Shown: piece by piece, positions 7,697 to 16,646 of the stretch
Layout: each line of letters opens with the position of its first letter
Position numbering within the stretch: the stretch's first letter is position 1
Assembly (NCBI GenBank): GCA_965261945.1
Contig: CBDHEF010000002.1
Span: 1,054,001 to 1,118,000 of the forward strand
Direction: 5' to 3'
DNA from: VXOI01 sp965261945
GTDB taxonomy: Bacteria > Chloroflexota > Dehalococcoidia > Lucifugimonadales > UBA3495
DNA length: 64,000 bases
Translations under genes and position numbers: made by a program
The notes under the pieces: model-generated
Database searches by the model: none
Told to the model about the DNA's origin: nothing
What the model saw: only the letters and a program-made list of their open reading frames with translations

Positions 7697-10600
7697 ATGG
7701 AGAATCCCTTCTTCGACGACCCGATACTGAACTCGCCCTATGAATACCCCGCCCGGCACTGGGATCTGGACGAAACCGGGCAGCCGACCCAGCAGATAAT
7801 TGAGAGCCGCCGTGGTGCTGAGTTCATCACACCCATACCCAAACCCAGGCAACGGGGCAGGGTGCGCGGTGGGCGCCAAGAGCAGCTGGTCTTTGACGAA
7901 GGTCAGGGACTTTCCACGGCAGAACAGCAGTACGACGTGACCGCCGCCGTCAACGAAATTCGCCGGTACGTCGACCAGTGGAGAACCATTGCCGCCCCCC
8001 ACAACTGGGGTGTCACGCCGGAGACGGCCCTGCTGCTCCAGCACTGGCGACACCACAGGTTCAGCCGCTACCGCCCATTCTTCTGCCAGGTCGAGGCCGT
8101 AGAGACGCTGATCTGGCTCACCGAAGTTGCGCCGCGGCTCGGGCAGGGAGAGAGGCTGGCGCTACAGCGATTGGAAAGCGCCAGTCTCGAGGCAAACCCC
8201 GAATTGTTGCGGGTTGCCCTCAAGCTGGCGACCGGAGCGGGCAAGACCACCGTGATGGCCATGATCATCGCATGGCAGACCATCAACGCCGTCCGGCATC
8301 TCAACAGCCGTCGATTCACCCGCGGCTTCCTGGTGGTCACTCCCGGGCTTACCATCCGGGACCGGCTGCGGGTGTTGCAGCCTAACGACCCCGACAGCTA
8401 TTACGCCAGCAGGGAACTGGTGCCCACGGATATGTTGGGCGACCTACAGCGGGCCAGGATAGTCATCACCAACTATCACAGCCTGCGCCCCAGGGAGCGA
8501 CTGTCGATATCCAGGGGCGGGAGGGACCTGCTGCAAGGACCGGGCGATCCCATCGAGACCGTGGAGTCCGAGGGCCAGATGATGCAGCGGGTGATGCCAG
8601 AGCTGATGGGCCTCAAGAACATCATGGCGCTCAACGACGAGGGGCACCATTGCTATCGCCAAAAGCCCGGGGACGATGACGAAGGCCCTCTGACTGGTGA
8701 GGACAAGCGGGAGGCAGAGCAGAACACCGAGGAAGCCCGAGTGTGGCTCTCCGGGCTGGAGATGGTCAAGAGGAAACTTGGAGTACGTCGGGTGGTGGAC
8801 CTGTCGGCCACCCCCTTCTTTCTGCGTGGCTCCGGGTACGCCGAGGGAACCCTGTTCCCTTGGACCGCCAGCGACTTCTCGCTCATGGACGCCATCGAAT
8901 GCGGCATCGTCAAGCTCCCGCGGGTTCCTGTTGCGGACAACATCCCCGGAGCCGATGTGCCGGTGTTCCGCAACCTGTGGGAACACATCCGCCGGGATAT
9001 GCCTCGCGCGGGAAGGGGCCGGGCGGGCGACCTGGACCCACTGGACCTCCCCACGCCGTTGCAGACTGCCCTCGAGGCCCTATACGGCCATTACGAGAAG
9101 ACCTTCAAAAAATGGGAGGCCGACGGCGCCCTCTGCCCACCCTGTTTCATCGTCGTTTGCAACAACACGGCCACTTCCAAGCTGGTCTACGACTATATCT
9201 CCGGATTCGAGCGCACCAACGAGGACGGCGCGACCTCGGTTGTTAACGGGAGACTCGCGCTGTTCCGAAACTACGATGAATACGACAACCGCTACTCTGT
9301 TCCCCGCACCCTGCTGATCGACAGCCATCAGTTGGAATCCGGCGAGAAACTCAGCGATGACTTTCGACGCGCCGCCGCCGACCTGATTGAGCGTTTCCGC
9401 CGGGAACGCCAGGAGCGCACTGGAAACCGTGAGGAAGCCGACAAGATTTCAGAACAGGAACTCCTGCGCGAGGCCATGAACACCGTCGGCAAAGAAGGAC
9501 GGCTGGGCGAGTCCATCCGTTGCGTCGTGTCGGTGTCGATGCTCACCGAGGGCTGGGACGCCAACACCGTGACTCACGTTTTGGGAGTGCGGGCCTTTGG
9601 CACCCAACTCCTGTGCGAGCAGGTGGTCGGGCGGGCGTTGCGGCGGCAGTCCTATGACCTGAACGAAGACAATAAGTTCAACGTCGAATACGCCGACGTG
9701 CTGGGCATACCCTTTGATTTCACCGCCCGGCCCGTGGTGGTCGGCCCGGGCAAACCGCGTCAAACGGTGCACGTCAGGGCCATGCGCCCCGAGCGGGACC
9801 ACCTGGAGATAACCTTCCCCCGCGTTTCCGGCTACCGGGAAGACCCACCCAAGGAAGACCTGGTCGCCAACTTCACCGAAGATTCCAAGCTGGACTTGAC
9901 GCCCGACCTGGTGGGCCCGACGCAGACCAGGAACGAGGGAATCATTGGCGAAGGGGTTGACCTGAACCTGGTCCACACCGGCGACCTCCGCACTTCCAGC
10001 CTGGCGCTGCACCTGACCAAGCGGTTGCTGGAAACCAAGTGGCGGGACCCCAACCAGGACATCAAGATGCACCTGTTCGGCAAGCTGAGGAACGTGGTCA
10101 AGCAGTGGCTGGACACCTGCCTGGTCTGCCGGGGCGGCGCCTTTCCGGCCCAATTGATGTACCAGTCATTGGCGGACATGGCCTGCAACCGCATCACCGC
10201 CGCCATCACCAGCAGGCAGGGGGAGCGTTCTGTCAAGGCGCTGCTGGACTCCTACAATCCCACCGGCTCGACGCGCCACGTGAACTTCACCACTTCCAGG
10301 ACCGGCCTCTGGACCACCGACTCCCGGAAGTGCCACGTCAACCTGGCGGCGCTGGACAGCGATTGGGAAGCCGAGTTTTGCCGCGCGGTAGAGTCTCACC
10401 CCCTGGTGAAAGCCTACGTGAAGAACCACAACCTGGGCCTGGAAGTCCCCTACCTGTATGGGTCAACCCCGCGCACCTACATCCCCGACTTCATCGTGCA
10501 GGTGGACGACGGGCAGGACGATCCGCTGAACCTCATCGTGGAAATCAAGGGCTACCGGGGCGAGGACGCCAGGGAGAAGAAGAACACGATGGAAGCCTAC

Positions 10601-11038
10601 TGGCTGCCCGGCGTCAACGCCCTGGGCGAGTACGGCCGCTGGGCCTTCGCCGAGTTCACTGACGTTTATGATATCGAACAAGGCTTCCGCCAATTCATTG
10701 AGCATCACTGTCAACGGGCCGAAGCTGCCAGTTGGCTTGCCGATGCCGGAGGGAGTGAACCCCAGATCGAGAACATCGCCCGGCGCCAAAGCGAAGAGTA
10801 TGCAGACCATCTTGTGGAGGAACATCGGCGCCAGGTGGAAGGCATGATGAAATTCCGCGAATTTGAGCGTGGGCTAAGTGAGGCCCAGCAGGAATTGAGC
10901 CAACGGGAACACTATCTGCTGTTCCTGAAACATGAGAGCCATTTGAACGAGGAAAGTCGTAAACTGTATCTCCGGTTTCTGGAGCACGAACGGCCATATA
11001 AAGATCAGTATCAGGAATGGCCTGATGCTTCTGACTGA
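7697..11038 (+). CDS. Restriction helicase-nuclease (BPTD_3080-like, type III Res-like)
   Basis: ATG 7697 is chosen over GTG 7688 because AAAGGTG lies 6 nt upstream; the product is 1113 residues. SF2 helicase motifs are clear: Walker A ATGAGKTT near 177, DEGH near 313, SAT near 369, and QVVGRALRR (motif VI) near 641. Near residue 930-950, IPDFIV followed by LIVEIKG is a PD-(D/E)xK nuclease signature, and a charged coiled-coil tail follows. This is the cleavage/translocation subunit of a modification-dependent or type III-like system, partnered with the methyltransferase at 11487. Its stop overlaps the PIN gene by 14 nt, so the operon is tightly coupled. Confidence 0.88.
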   Translation: MENPFFDDPILNSPYEYPARHWDLDETGQPTQQIIESRRGAEFITPIPKPRQRGRVRGGRQEQLVFDEGQGLSTAEQQYDVTAAVNEIRRYVDQWRTIAAPHNWGVTPETALLLQHWRHHRFSRYRPFFCQVEAVETLIWLTEVAPRLGQGERLALQRLESASLEANPELLRVALKLATGAGKTTVMAMIIAWQTINAVRHLNSRRFTRGFLVVTPGLTIRDRLRVLQPNDPDSYYASRELVPTDMLGDLQRARIVITNYHSLRPRERLSISRGGRDLLQGPGDPIETVESEGQMMQRVMPELMGLKNIMALNDEGHHCYRQKPGDDDEGPLTGEDKREAEQNTEEARVWLSGLEMVKRKLGVRRVVDLSATPFFLRGSGYAEGTLFPWTASDFSLMDAIECGIVKLPRVPVADNIPGADVPVFRNLWEHIRRDMPRAGRGRAGDLDPLDLPTPLQTALEALYGHYEKTFKKWEADGALCPPCFIVVCNNTATSKLVYDYISGFERTNEDGATSVVNGRLALFRNYDEYDNRYSVPRTLLIDSHQLESGEKLSDDFRRAAADLIERFRRERQERTGNREEADKISEQELLREAMNTVGKEGRLGESIRCVVSVSMLTEGWDANTVTHVLGVRAFGTQLLCEQVVGRALRRQSYDLNEDNKFNVEYADVLGIPFDFTARPVVVGPGKPRQTVHVRAMRPERDHLEITFPRVSGYREDPPKEDLVANFTEDSKLDLTPDLVGPTQTRNEGIIGEGVDLNLVHTGDLRTSSLALHLTKRLLETKWRDPNQDIKMHLFGKLRNVVKQWLDTCLVCRGGAFPAQLMYQSLADMACNRITAAITSRQGERSVKALLDSYNPTGSTRHVNFTTSRTGLWTTDSRKCHVNLAALDSDWEAEFCRAVESHPLVKAYVKNHNLGLEVPYLYGSTPRTYIPDFIVQVDDGQDDPLNLIVEIKGYRGEDAREKKNTMEAYWLPGVNALGEYGRWAFAEFTDVYDIEQGFRQFIEHHCQRAEAASWLADAGGSEPQIENIARRQSEEYADHLVEEHRRQVEGMMKFREFERGLSEAQQELSQREHYLLFLKHESHLNEESRKLYLRFLEHERPYKDQYQEWPDASD

Positions 11039-11435
11039 TACCGGGCCTCTGGTCGCCCTGTTAGATTCTGCCGACCCTCATCATGCCCAATGCACCGAAT
11101 CTGCCTTGACCTTGGGGACGGAAGTGATGCTCACCACCTGGCAGTGTTTCACTGAGGCCATGCACTTCTTGAGAAGGACCGGAGGGTATCCCTATCAGGC
11201 GAACCTTTGGAGTTTGCGCCGCGCCGGGCGGCTTGAGATACACTTGACTACTGACGTGGAAACTAACCGGATTGAGGAGTTGATGCGCCAATACCAGGAC
11301 ACCCCGATGGCGCTGGCCGACGCCTCTCTGGTTGCGGCGGCGGAATCTCTGGCTCTGAGACGCGTCTTCACGGTAGATCGCGGATTCTTTATCTATCGCC
11401 TGGGTGATGGTTCTGCGCTGGAAGTAATACAATAG
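11025..11435 (+). CDS. PIN-domain ribonuclease inside the restriction operon
   Basis: The 136-residue product has the PIN acidic set: Asp5 (LLTDTGPLVALLD), Glu44, Asp99 (ALADASLVAAAE) and Asp118 (VFTVDRGFF). These coordinate Mg2+ in VapC-like RNases. ATG 11025 lies within the helicase gene's last codons, which implies translational coupling. No antitoxin-like gene is next to it: 51 nt later the methyltransferase starts. It may be an effector triggered when the system senses phage, or a toxin restrained by an operon partner. That role is inference. Confidence 0.85.
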   Translation: MLLTDTGPLVALLDSADPHHAQCTESALTLGTEVMLTTWQCFTEAMHFLRRTGGYPYQANLWSLRRAGRLEIHLTTDVETNRIEELMRQYQDTPMALADASLVAAAESLALRRVFTVDRGFFIYRLGDGSALEVIQ

Positions 11436-11486
11436 CTTCTGGGGTGGTTGCTCCCGGCAACACCACCCGAATCGGAGGAACCCCAA

Positions 11487-14378
11487 ATGCCCCGACCCCG
11501 ACGAACCCGCAGCGCCGACGGCAAGTCCCCGGGTAAATCTGTTGAGGCCCTGCGCCACGAGCAGGACACCCGCACCAACATCCCCACGGCGGAGTACCAG
11601 TCGCTGGTGCGGGAGGAGCAGGAGTCGCCCCTGCGCGTGGCCTACCAGCGGCGCAACCGCGACCTGGACCCACAACTGGTCTGGCGGGGCAAGGACGAGC
11701 AGGACCTGGCCGACCTGGTGGTCAACGTCCCGCCCCTCTACATCCAGGAGAAGGTGCACCCGAAAGTCCTCATAGAGGACTTGGTGGCCAGTAGCCAGTG
11801 GTCAGCAGCCAGTAAGCGAGGGAATGACCGGTCACCGGCCACTGACCACCGGCAACTGGACTTGTTCGCCGACTTCAACGGCCTGCCCGAGGGCGCCGAC
11901 CGCACCGCGTTCTACCAGCACGAGGGCTACTGGCAGAACCGCATGATCCTCGGCGACAGCCTCCAAGTGATGGCGTCGCTGTCGGAGCGGGAGGGCTTGC
12001 AGGGCAAGGTGCAGTGCATCTACATCGACCCGCCCTACGGCATCCGGTTCAACTCCAACTTCCAGTGGTCCACCACCAGCCGCGACGTGCGCGACGGCAA
12101 CCGCGACCACATCACCCGCGAGCCGGAGCAGGTCAAGGCCTTCCGCGACACCTGGCGCGACGGCATCCACTCCTACCTCACCTACCTGCGCGACCGCCTC
12201 ACCGTAGCCCGCGACCTGCTGACCGACTCCGGCTCCGTGTTTGTGCAGATTGGGGATGAGAATGTGCACCGGGTGCGGGCACTGATGGATGAGGTTTTTG
12301 GGGAGGATAACTTTGTTAGCATAATCACAGTACGCAAGACAGGCGGTTTAGGTTCTTCTGCGCTTACCGGAGTAGCAGATTTTGTCTTGTGGTATTCAAG
12401 GTCGCGAGACCAGTTAAAATTTCGTCCCCTTGTTCAATTCAAAGAATCTACGGGCACCTCTGCTCAATACGGCTACGTAATGTCCACGACTGGGCAAGTA
12501 ACAACAGCAAACGGACAGCCCGATTCGGCCGAACGGTGGCGCGCATTTCAACCTACCGCTCTTCATACGATGTACGCCGGTGTTCAGTCTTGCCTATATC
12601 CTAGCTTTTACGCACAAGGAAAGACGTTCCGTCTGCCTGCCAACAGGCAATGGTCTACTACACTCCCTAACATGATGAGGATCGTTAAGGCAGGTAGACT
12701 ACACTCAGCGGGAAACACACCGCGATTCATAAGATTTCTGTATGATTACCCAGTTACAGAACTTAACAATGTGTGGACCGATGTGATGGGGGCTCGTGAT
12801 GTCATTTATGTGGTTCAAACTAACTCGCAAATAGTCCAACGCTGCATCCTGATGACCACCGACCCCGGCGACCTGGTACTGGACCCCACCTGCGGCTCCG
12901 GGACTACCGCCTACGTGGCTGAGCAGTGGGGACGTCGGTGGATCACCATTGACACATCCCGCGTCGCCCTGGCCCTGGCCCGCGCCCGCATCATGGGCGC
13001 CCGCTATCCCTACTACCTGCTGGCCGACAGCCGGGATGGGCAGCTCAAGGAGGCCGAAATCTCCCGCCGGACGCCCTCGGAAACGCCCACCTACGGCAAC
13101 ATCCGGCAGGGTTTCGTCTACGAGCGGGTGCCCCACATCACCCTGCGGGCCATCGCCAACAACGCCGAGATTGACGTCATCTGGGAGGACTACCAGGAGA
13201 AGCTGGAGCCGCTCAGGCGTCAGTTGTCAGAAGCCAGTGGCCAGTGGTCAACCGAGGGAGGCCCCCTGGAGGAATGGGAAATCCCCCGGGAAAGGCCGGA
13301 TGATTGGCCGCTGGACACTGACCACTGGCTCACCGACTACTGGAAGCTGCGCATCGCCCGGCAGAAGGAGATAGACGCCTCCATTGCCGCCCGCGCCGAG
13401 TACGAGTATTTGTATGACAAGCCCTATGCCGACAACAGAAAGGTGCGCGTCGCCGGCCCCTTCACCGTGGAGAGCATCTCGCCCCACCGGGTGCTGGGCG
13501 TGGACGAGAACGGCGACATCATAGACAGCATCGCCGAACCCAAGAACGGCTACGGTGTGGGGTACGACTTCGGCCAAATCATCCTGGAGAACCTGAAACG
13601 CTCCGGCGTCCAGCAGGCCCACAAGGAAGACCGCATCACCTTCACGTCGCTGACGCCCTGGCCGGGGCGGTTCGTCTGCGCCAGTGGTCAGTATTCAGTG
13701 GTCAGTGGTCAGTCGCCGGAGGGAGCCGGGGGAGAACTGGACACTGACCACCAGCCACTGGCCACTGCTGGAATTTTCATCGGCCCGGAGTTCGGCACCG
13801 TCTCCCGCCCCGACCTGGTGGAGGCAGCGCGAGAGGCCGCCGAATGCCAGTTCGACGTGCTAATCGCCTGCGCTTTCAACTACGACGCCCACACCACCGA
13901 GTTCGAGAGCCTGGGCCGCATCCCGGTGCTCAAGGCCCGCATGAACGCCGACCTGCACATGGCCGGCGAGCTGAAGAACACCGGCAACGGCAACCTGTTC
14001 GTCATCTTCGGCGAGCCGGATATCGACATCCTGAACGCCGATGACGGGCAGCTCCAAGTGCGGGTCAACGGCGTGGACGTGTTCCACCCCAACACCGGCG
14101 AGGTGCGCAGCGACGGGCCGGAGGGCATCGCCTGCTGGTTCATCGACACCGACTACAACCAGGAGAGCTTCTTCGTCCGCCACGCCTATTTCCTGGGCGC
14201 CAGCGATCCCTACAAGTCCCTGAAGACCACCCTCAAGGCCGAAATAGACGCCGACGCCTGGGCCACGCTGTACAGCGCCACCTCCCGCCCGTTCCCGCGC
14301 CCGGAGTCGGGGCGCATCGCCGTGAAGGTAATCAACCACCTGGGGGATGAGGTGATGAAGGTGTTCCGGGTAGGGTAG
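11487..14378 (+). CDS. Site-specific adenine DNA methyltransferase (Mod), beta class
   Basis: ATG 11487 has GGAGGAA 7 nt upstream; the product is 963 residues. Motif IV DPPYG lies near residue 180 and motif I DPTCGSGTT near 465, the order of beta-class N6-adenine/N4-cytosine methyltransferases. The target-recognition segment falls between them (about 12270-12840) and is visibly AT-richer than both flanks, suggesting a swapped specificity module. A long C-terminal region (about 500-963) of unknown fold follows. Three in-frame palindromic repeats (11785, 13221, 13680) add low-complexity segments with shared SGQ(W/Y)S and LDTDH peptides. It protects host DNA from the adjacent helicase-nuclease. 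Confidence 0.9.
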   Translation: MPRPRRTRSADGKSPGKSVEALRHEQDTRTNIPTAEYQSLVREEQESPLRVAYQRRNRDLDPQLVWRGKDEQDLADLVVNVPPLYIQEKVHPKVLIEDLVASSQWSAASKRGNDRSPATDHRQLDLFADFNGLPEGADRTAFYQHEGYWQNRMILGDSLQVMASLSEREGLQGKVQCIYIDPPYGIRFNSNFQWSTTSRDVRDGNRDHITREPEQVKAFRDTWRDGIHSYLTYLRDRLTVARDLLTDSGSVFVQIGDENVHRVRALMDEVFGEDNFVSIITVRKTGGLGSSALTGVADFVLWYSRSRDQLKFRPLVQFKESTGTSAQYGYVMSTTGQVTTANGQPDSAERWRAFQPTALHTMYAGVQSCLYPSFYAQGKTFRLPANRQWSTTLPNMMRIVKAGRLHSAGNTPRFIRFLYDYPVTELNNVWTDVMGARDVIYVVQTNSQIVQRCILMTTDPGDLVLDPTCGSGTTAYVAEQWGRRWITIDTSRVALALARARIMGARYPYYLLADSRDGQLKEAEISRRTPSETPTYGNIRQGFVYERVPHITLRAIANNAEIDVIWEDYQEKLEPLRRQLSEASGQWSTEGGPLEEWEIPRERPDDWPLDTDHWLTDYWKLRIARQKEIDASIAARAEYEYLYDKPYADNRKVRVAGPFTVESISPHRVLGVDENGDIIDSIAEPKNGYGVGYDFGQIILENLKRSGVQQAHKEDRITFTSLTPWPGRFVCASGQYSVVSGQSPEGAGGELDTDHQPLATAGIFIGPEFGTVSRPDLVEAAREAAECQFDVLIACAFNYDAHTTEFESLGRIPVLKARMNADLHMAGELKNTGNGNLFVIFGEPDIDILNADDGQLQVRVNGVDVFHPNTGEVRSDGPEGIACWFIDTDYNQESFFVRHAYFLGASDPYKSLKTTLKAEIDADAWATLYSATSRPFPRPESGRIAVKVINHLGDEVMKVFRVG
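11785..11859. repeat. In-frame palindromic repeat A in mod
   Basis: A left arm rich in CCAGTGGTCAGCAGCCAGT and a right arm GGCCACTGACCACCGGCAACTGG form an imperfect hairpin. In frame it encodes a Ser/Gln/Asp-rich linker between the N-terminal domain and the catalytic core. Confidence 0.75.
13221..13343. repeat. In-frame palindromic repeat B in mod
   Basis: Left arm CCAGTGGCCAGTGGTCA (13234-13250) and right arm CTGGACACTGACCACTGG (13311-13328) flank about 60 bp. The repeat encodes ASGQWS at the left and LDTDHW at the right and keeps the reading frame. Confidence 0.75.
13680..13771. repeat. In-frame palindromic repeat C in mod
   Basis: The left arm contains three CAGTGGTCAG/CAGTATTCAG units (13681-13712). 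The right arm is CTGGACACTGACCACCAGCC (13737-13756) plus ACTGGCCACTG. It encodes ASGQYSVVSGQ and LDTDHQ, clearly related to copy B. Confidence 0.78.
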
Positions 14379-14707
14379 AACCCGGGTGCGCCAGACGCAA
14401 CCTATGACGAAATCAGCTGAATCTTCGGATTCTAGATTAGAAGCTATATTTTGCTATGGTGTGGTGTGGTGATTTTTGTAGGCCCTTTGGAGTATAGAGA
14501 ATGGAAAGAGTGGTTTTTCATTGCTTGCCCCAGGATACTTTTTGCGAGAAGTTCAATGGCCTGCCCCCAAACCAGGCTGCTCAGGGCGAGGAAAGCGCTG
14601 ACGCTCAACACGCCCGCCGCCTGCGGTGGCCCCTCTGCCGACAGAGGATGTTGCTGTGGAAGAGGCGTTCCGCGTAGCGCCGTCGGGCAGCAGGCCGATG
14701 TCCTCTG
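14379..14707. other. No supportable gene between mod and transposase remnant
   Basis: An AT-richer stretch with short GTGGT repeats near 14459. The part from about 14580 to 14707 may be the decayed start of the following transposase gene: its frame carries a TAG at 14675 and no homology is clear. Confidence 0.5.
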
Positions 14708-15517
14708 GGCGGCGCCATCCGCGACTTCTACACCGGGAAGTCGTACAAGCAGATAGCGGAAGGGCTGAAAGAGGAATACGACATCCCCGAACCCAGCAAG
14801 GCCACCATCTACGAATGGGTGAAGGAATACACCGGCGAGGCGATGGAGCAGACCCAAGACCTGAAAGCCGAAGTTGGTGACGAGTGGGTGGCCGACGAGA
14901 TGGCGGTCAAGGTCGGCAGTTGGCAGATGTGGAACTGGAACGTCATGGACGCGAAAACCCGCTACATCCTCGCCTCCCATCTGTCCCGCCGCCGAACCGA
15001 AAAAGCCGCCATCGAGACACTGGAGAAAGCCAAAGCCGCCGCAGGCAGGGAACCCAAGTCCATCAAGACCGACAAACTACGCTCCTACGGTCCAGCAATC
15101 AAAAAGGTCTTCCCCGGCACGACGCACATCCAGTCCGGCGGGATACGGGCGGAAATCAACAACAACCTGTCTGAGCGATTACAGGGAACCTTCCGAAGCC
15201 GGACAAAGACCCTGCGCGGGTTGGACTCCGTAAAGACCGGCCAGCGTTACCTTGACGGCTGGACAATAACCTACAACCACATGAGAGGGCACGAGGGCCT
15301 GAAGAATGACACGCCAGGTAAACACGCGAAGGTCAACCCGCCATTCACCGAATGGGCCGACGTGGTAAAAGAGGGCGCCGTGTCTCCGCAACTGGTATCG
15401 GCAGGGACACGGCTGGCCGATGTGCCGCAGTTTCGACCCGACGCGACACCCGGACCCAGGCGCGACACCCGGACCCAGGAAGGAAGCGCCACGGCGGTCA
15501 AGGACGGACTCGGTTAG
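14708..15517 (+). pseudogene. DDE transposase with missing or broken N-terminus
   Basis: Readable from GAIRDFYTGKSYKQIAEGL (a helix-turn-helix) through VADEMAVKVG and NWNVMDAKTRYILA (first Asp), SIKTDKLRSY (second Asp) and NNLSERLQGTFRSRTKTLRG (Glu) to a proline-rich tail. The fold is that of the IS6/IS240-like DDE integrases. No start codon with a ribosome-binding site precedes the homology, and a TAG at 14675 closes the frame upstream. Only an internal GTG at 14819 remains. Near 15440-15480, two copies of CGACACCCGGACCCAGG form a short tandem repeat in the tail. A diverged partial copy lies at 3723-4208. Confidence 0.75.
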
Positions 15518-15677
15518 CAGGACACCGCGCCTTGCGAGACTGCCAGCAACGGCGCGGCCAGCCAAAGCCCCGGCGACGGTCAAGGGGCGGTCAGCGAAAC
15601 AGCATCCCTGCTGCAAACTGCGCCAGCGGGCGCGCAAGTCGCAACCGGGCGCGCAAGTCGCAACGTGGAGGACGGCG

Positions 15678-15893
15678 ATGATGGAAGCGTCTTTCACGGT
15701 AGCTTGTTTGTTCATACTGCTGTTGCTTTGGGGGTTTAGCATAGAGTGTGCGCGAAAACTAGAAGCGCGACACACGATACAGACATTGCTATCTCAGTCC
15801 AATCGTTGTCGCTGTGAATTGAATCCCATGCCAGAAGATCCGCCAACACAATCAGAACGAACGAGAGAAGCCACTTGCCGAAATCAGAGATAG
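15678..15893 (+). CDS. Possible small single-span membrane protein
   Basis: ATG 15678 with GGAG about 8 nt upstream opens a 71-residue frame. Its first 22 residues are a hydrophobic helix (SFTVACLFILLLLWGFSIEC), followed by a charged, Cys-containing tail. No family is recognised, and it sits in the decayed area after the transposase. Just upstream (15632-15665) GCGCGCAAGTCGCAAC is duplicated in tandem. It may be a real small membrane protein or a chance ORF. Confidence 0.3.
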   Translation: MMEASFTVACLFILLLLWGFSIECARKLEARHTIQTLLSQSNRCRCELNPMPEDPPTQSERTREATCRNQR

Positions 15894-16591
15894 CCCCCCA
15901 AATCCATTCCATGCCGCCCCCTTGTCAGGAAAGCGGTAGCCTAGCAGAGACCATACACCACAAGCAAACGGAACCAGCGAAATCTTTGTATTGATGGGCA
16001 GTTGGGCTGACGAAATGACCGGGCAACGATTTGAACGCGTAGCCTGCGGGCAAGAACTCCCATCATTTCTACGATGTTGGTCTACTAGCCTACTCCGTGT
16101 TTGAATTACCGCAAGTGGGGTTGTACTAACGGCCTATCGTTAGCAACAGCGCTTATCTGTACACTGCGTTGTCAGTTTGCGTGAGAGATCATCTGACCGA
16201 CGCTGACTGATCTTAATTTCGGAATATCATTTTGTTCTTTCATCCATTGACGGACTCAGTTAACCACACTTGGTCTGCAATTTCTATTAAAGCGCAACTA
16301 AAGACCCAATGAGGAAAGACCGGGGCCCATGCAACGGCTGCGCGGGAGCAATATCGGGATCCTGCGGTTGGCCATTGCAGCAGACTGAGTCTGCCCGCGG
16401 TAAGCACATCGCATAAATAACAAACAGACTACCTCTCGGCAACCTCAAGGCCAACCTGCCTCTCAGCCACGGACGAACGTCGAGAGTTTTACCTTCGAGG
16501 TTGACATGGCAAGATGCGATAGATACATTTCTTGAAGACGATTTTCATGCGTCGCCGCTTCTGCTTGTCCTGTTCAAGGACCACGGCGAAC
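15894..16591. other. About 700 bp without a recognisable gene
   Basis: Both strands are broken by frequent stops and composition is lower in GC than the neighbours. No tRNA, repeat array or attachment-site copy of the tRNA-Asn 3' end was found by eye. It looks like decayed sequence at the right edge of the mobile zone. Confidence 0.5.
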
Positions 16592-16635
16592 TATGGTGGG
16601 GCCTAAAGCCCCTTATGGTGGGGCCTAAAGCCCCT
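16592..16635 (+). repeat. Two tandem 22-bp hairpin units before the MetE-like gene
   Basis: TATGGTGGGGCCTAAAGCCCCT occurs twice in direct succession (16592-16613, 16614-16635). Each unit forms a GGGGC/GCCCC hairpin with a 5-nt loop. The second ends next to the GGAG ribosome-binding site of the gene at 16647, so it could influence transcription or translation initiation. Confidence 0.75.
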
Positions 16636-16646
16636 GGAGTTTAAAA

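Noticed and set aside
11785..13771. CRISPR-like or tandem array in mod
   Set aside because: Three widely spaced imperfect palindromes without regular spacers; they are in-frame repeat insertions.
14451..14756. 101-residue ORF before the transposase remnant
   Set aside because: No family features or ribosome-binding site; it runs into the transposase region in a wrong frame.
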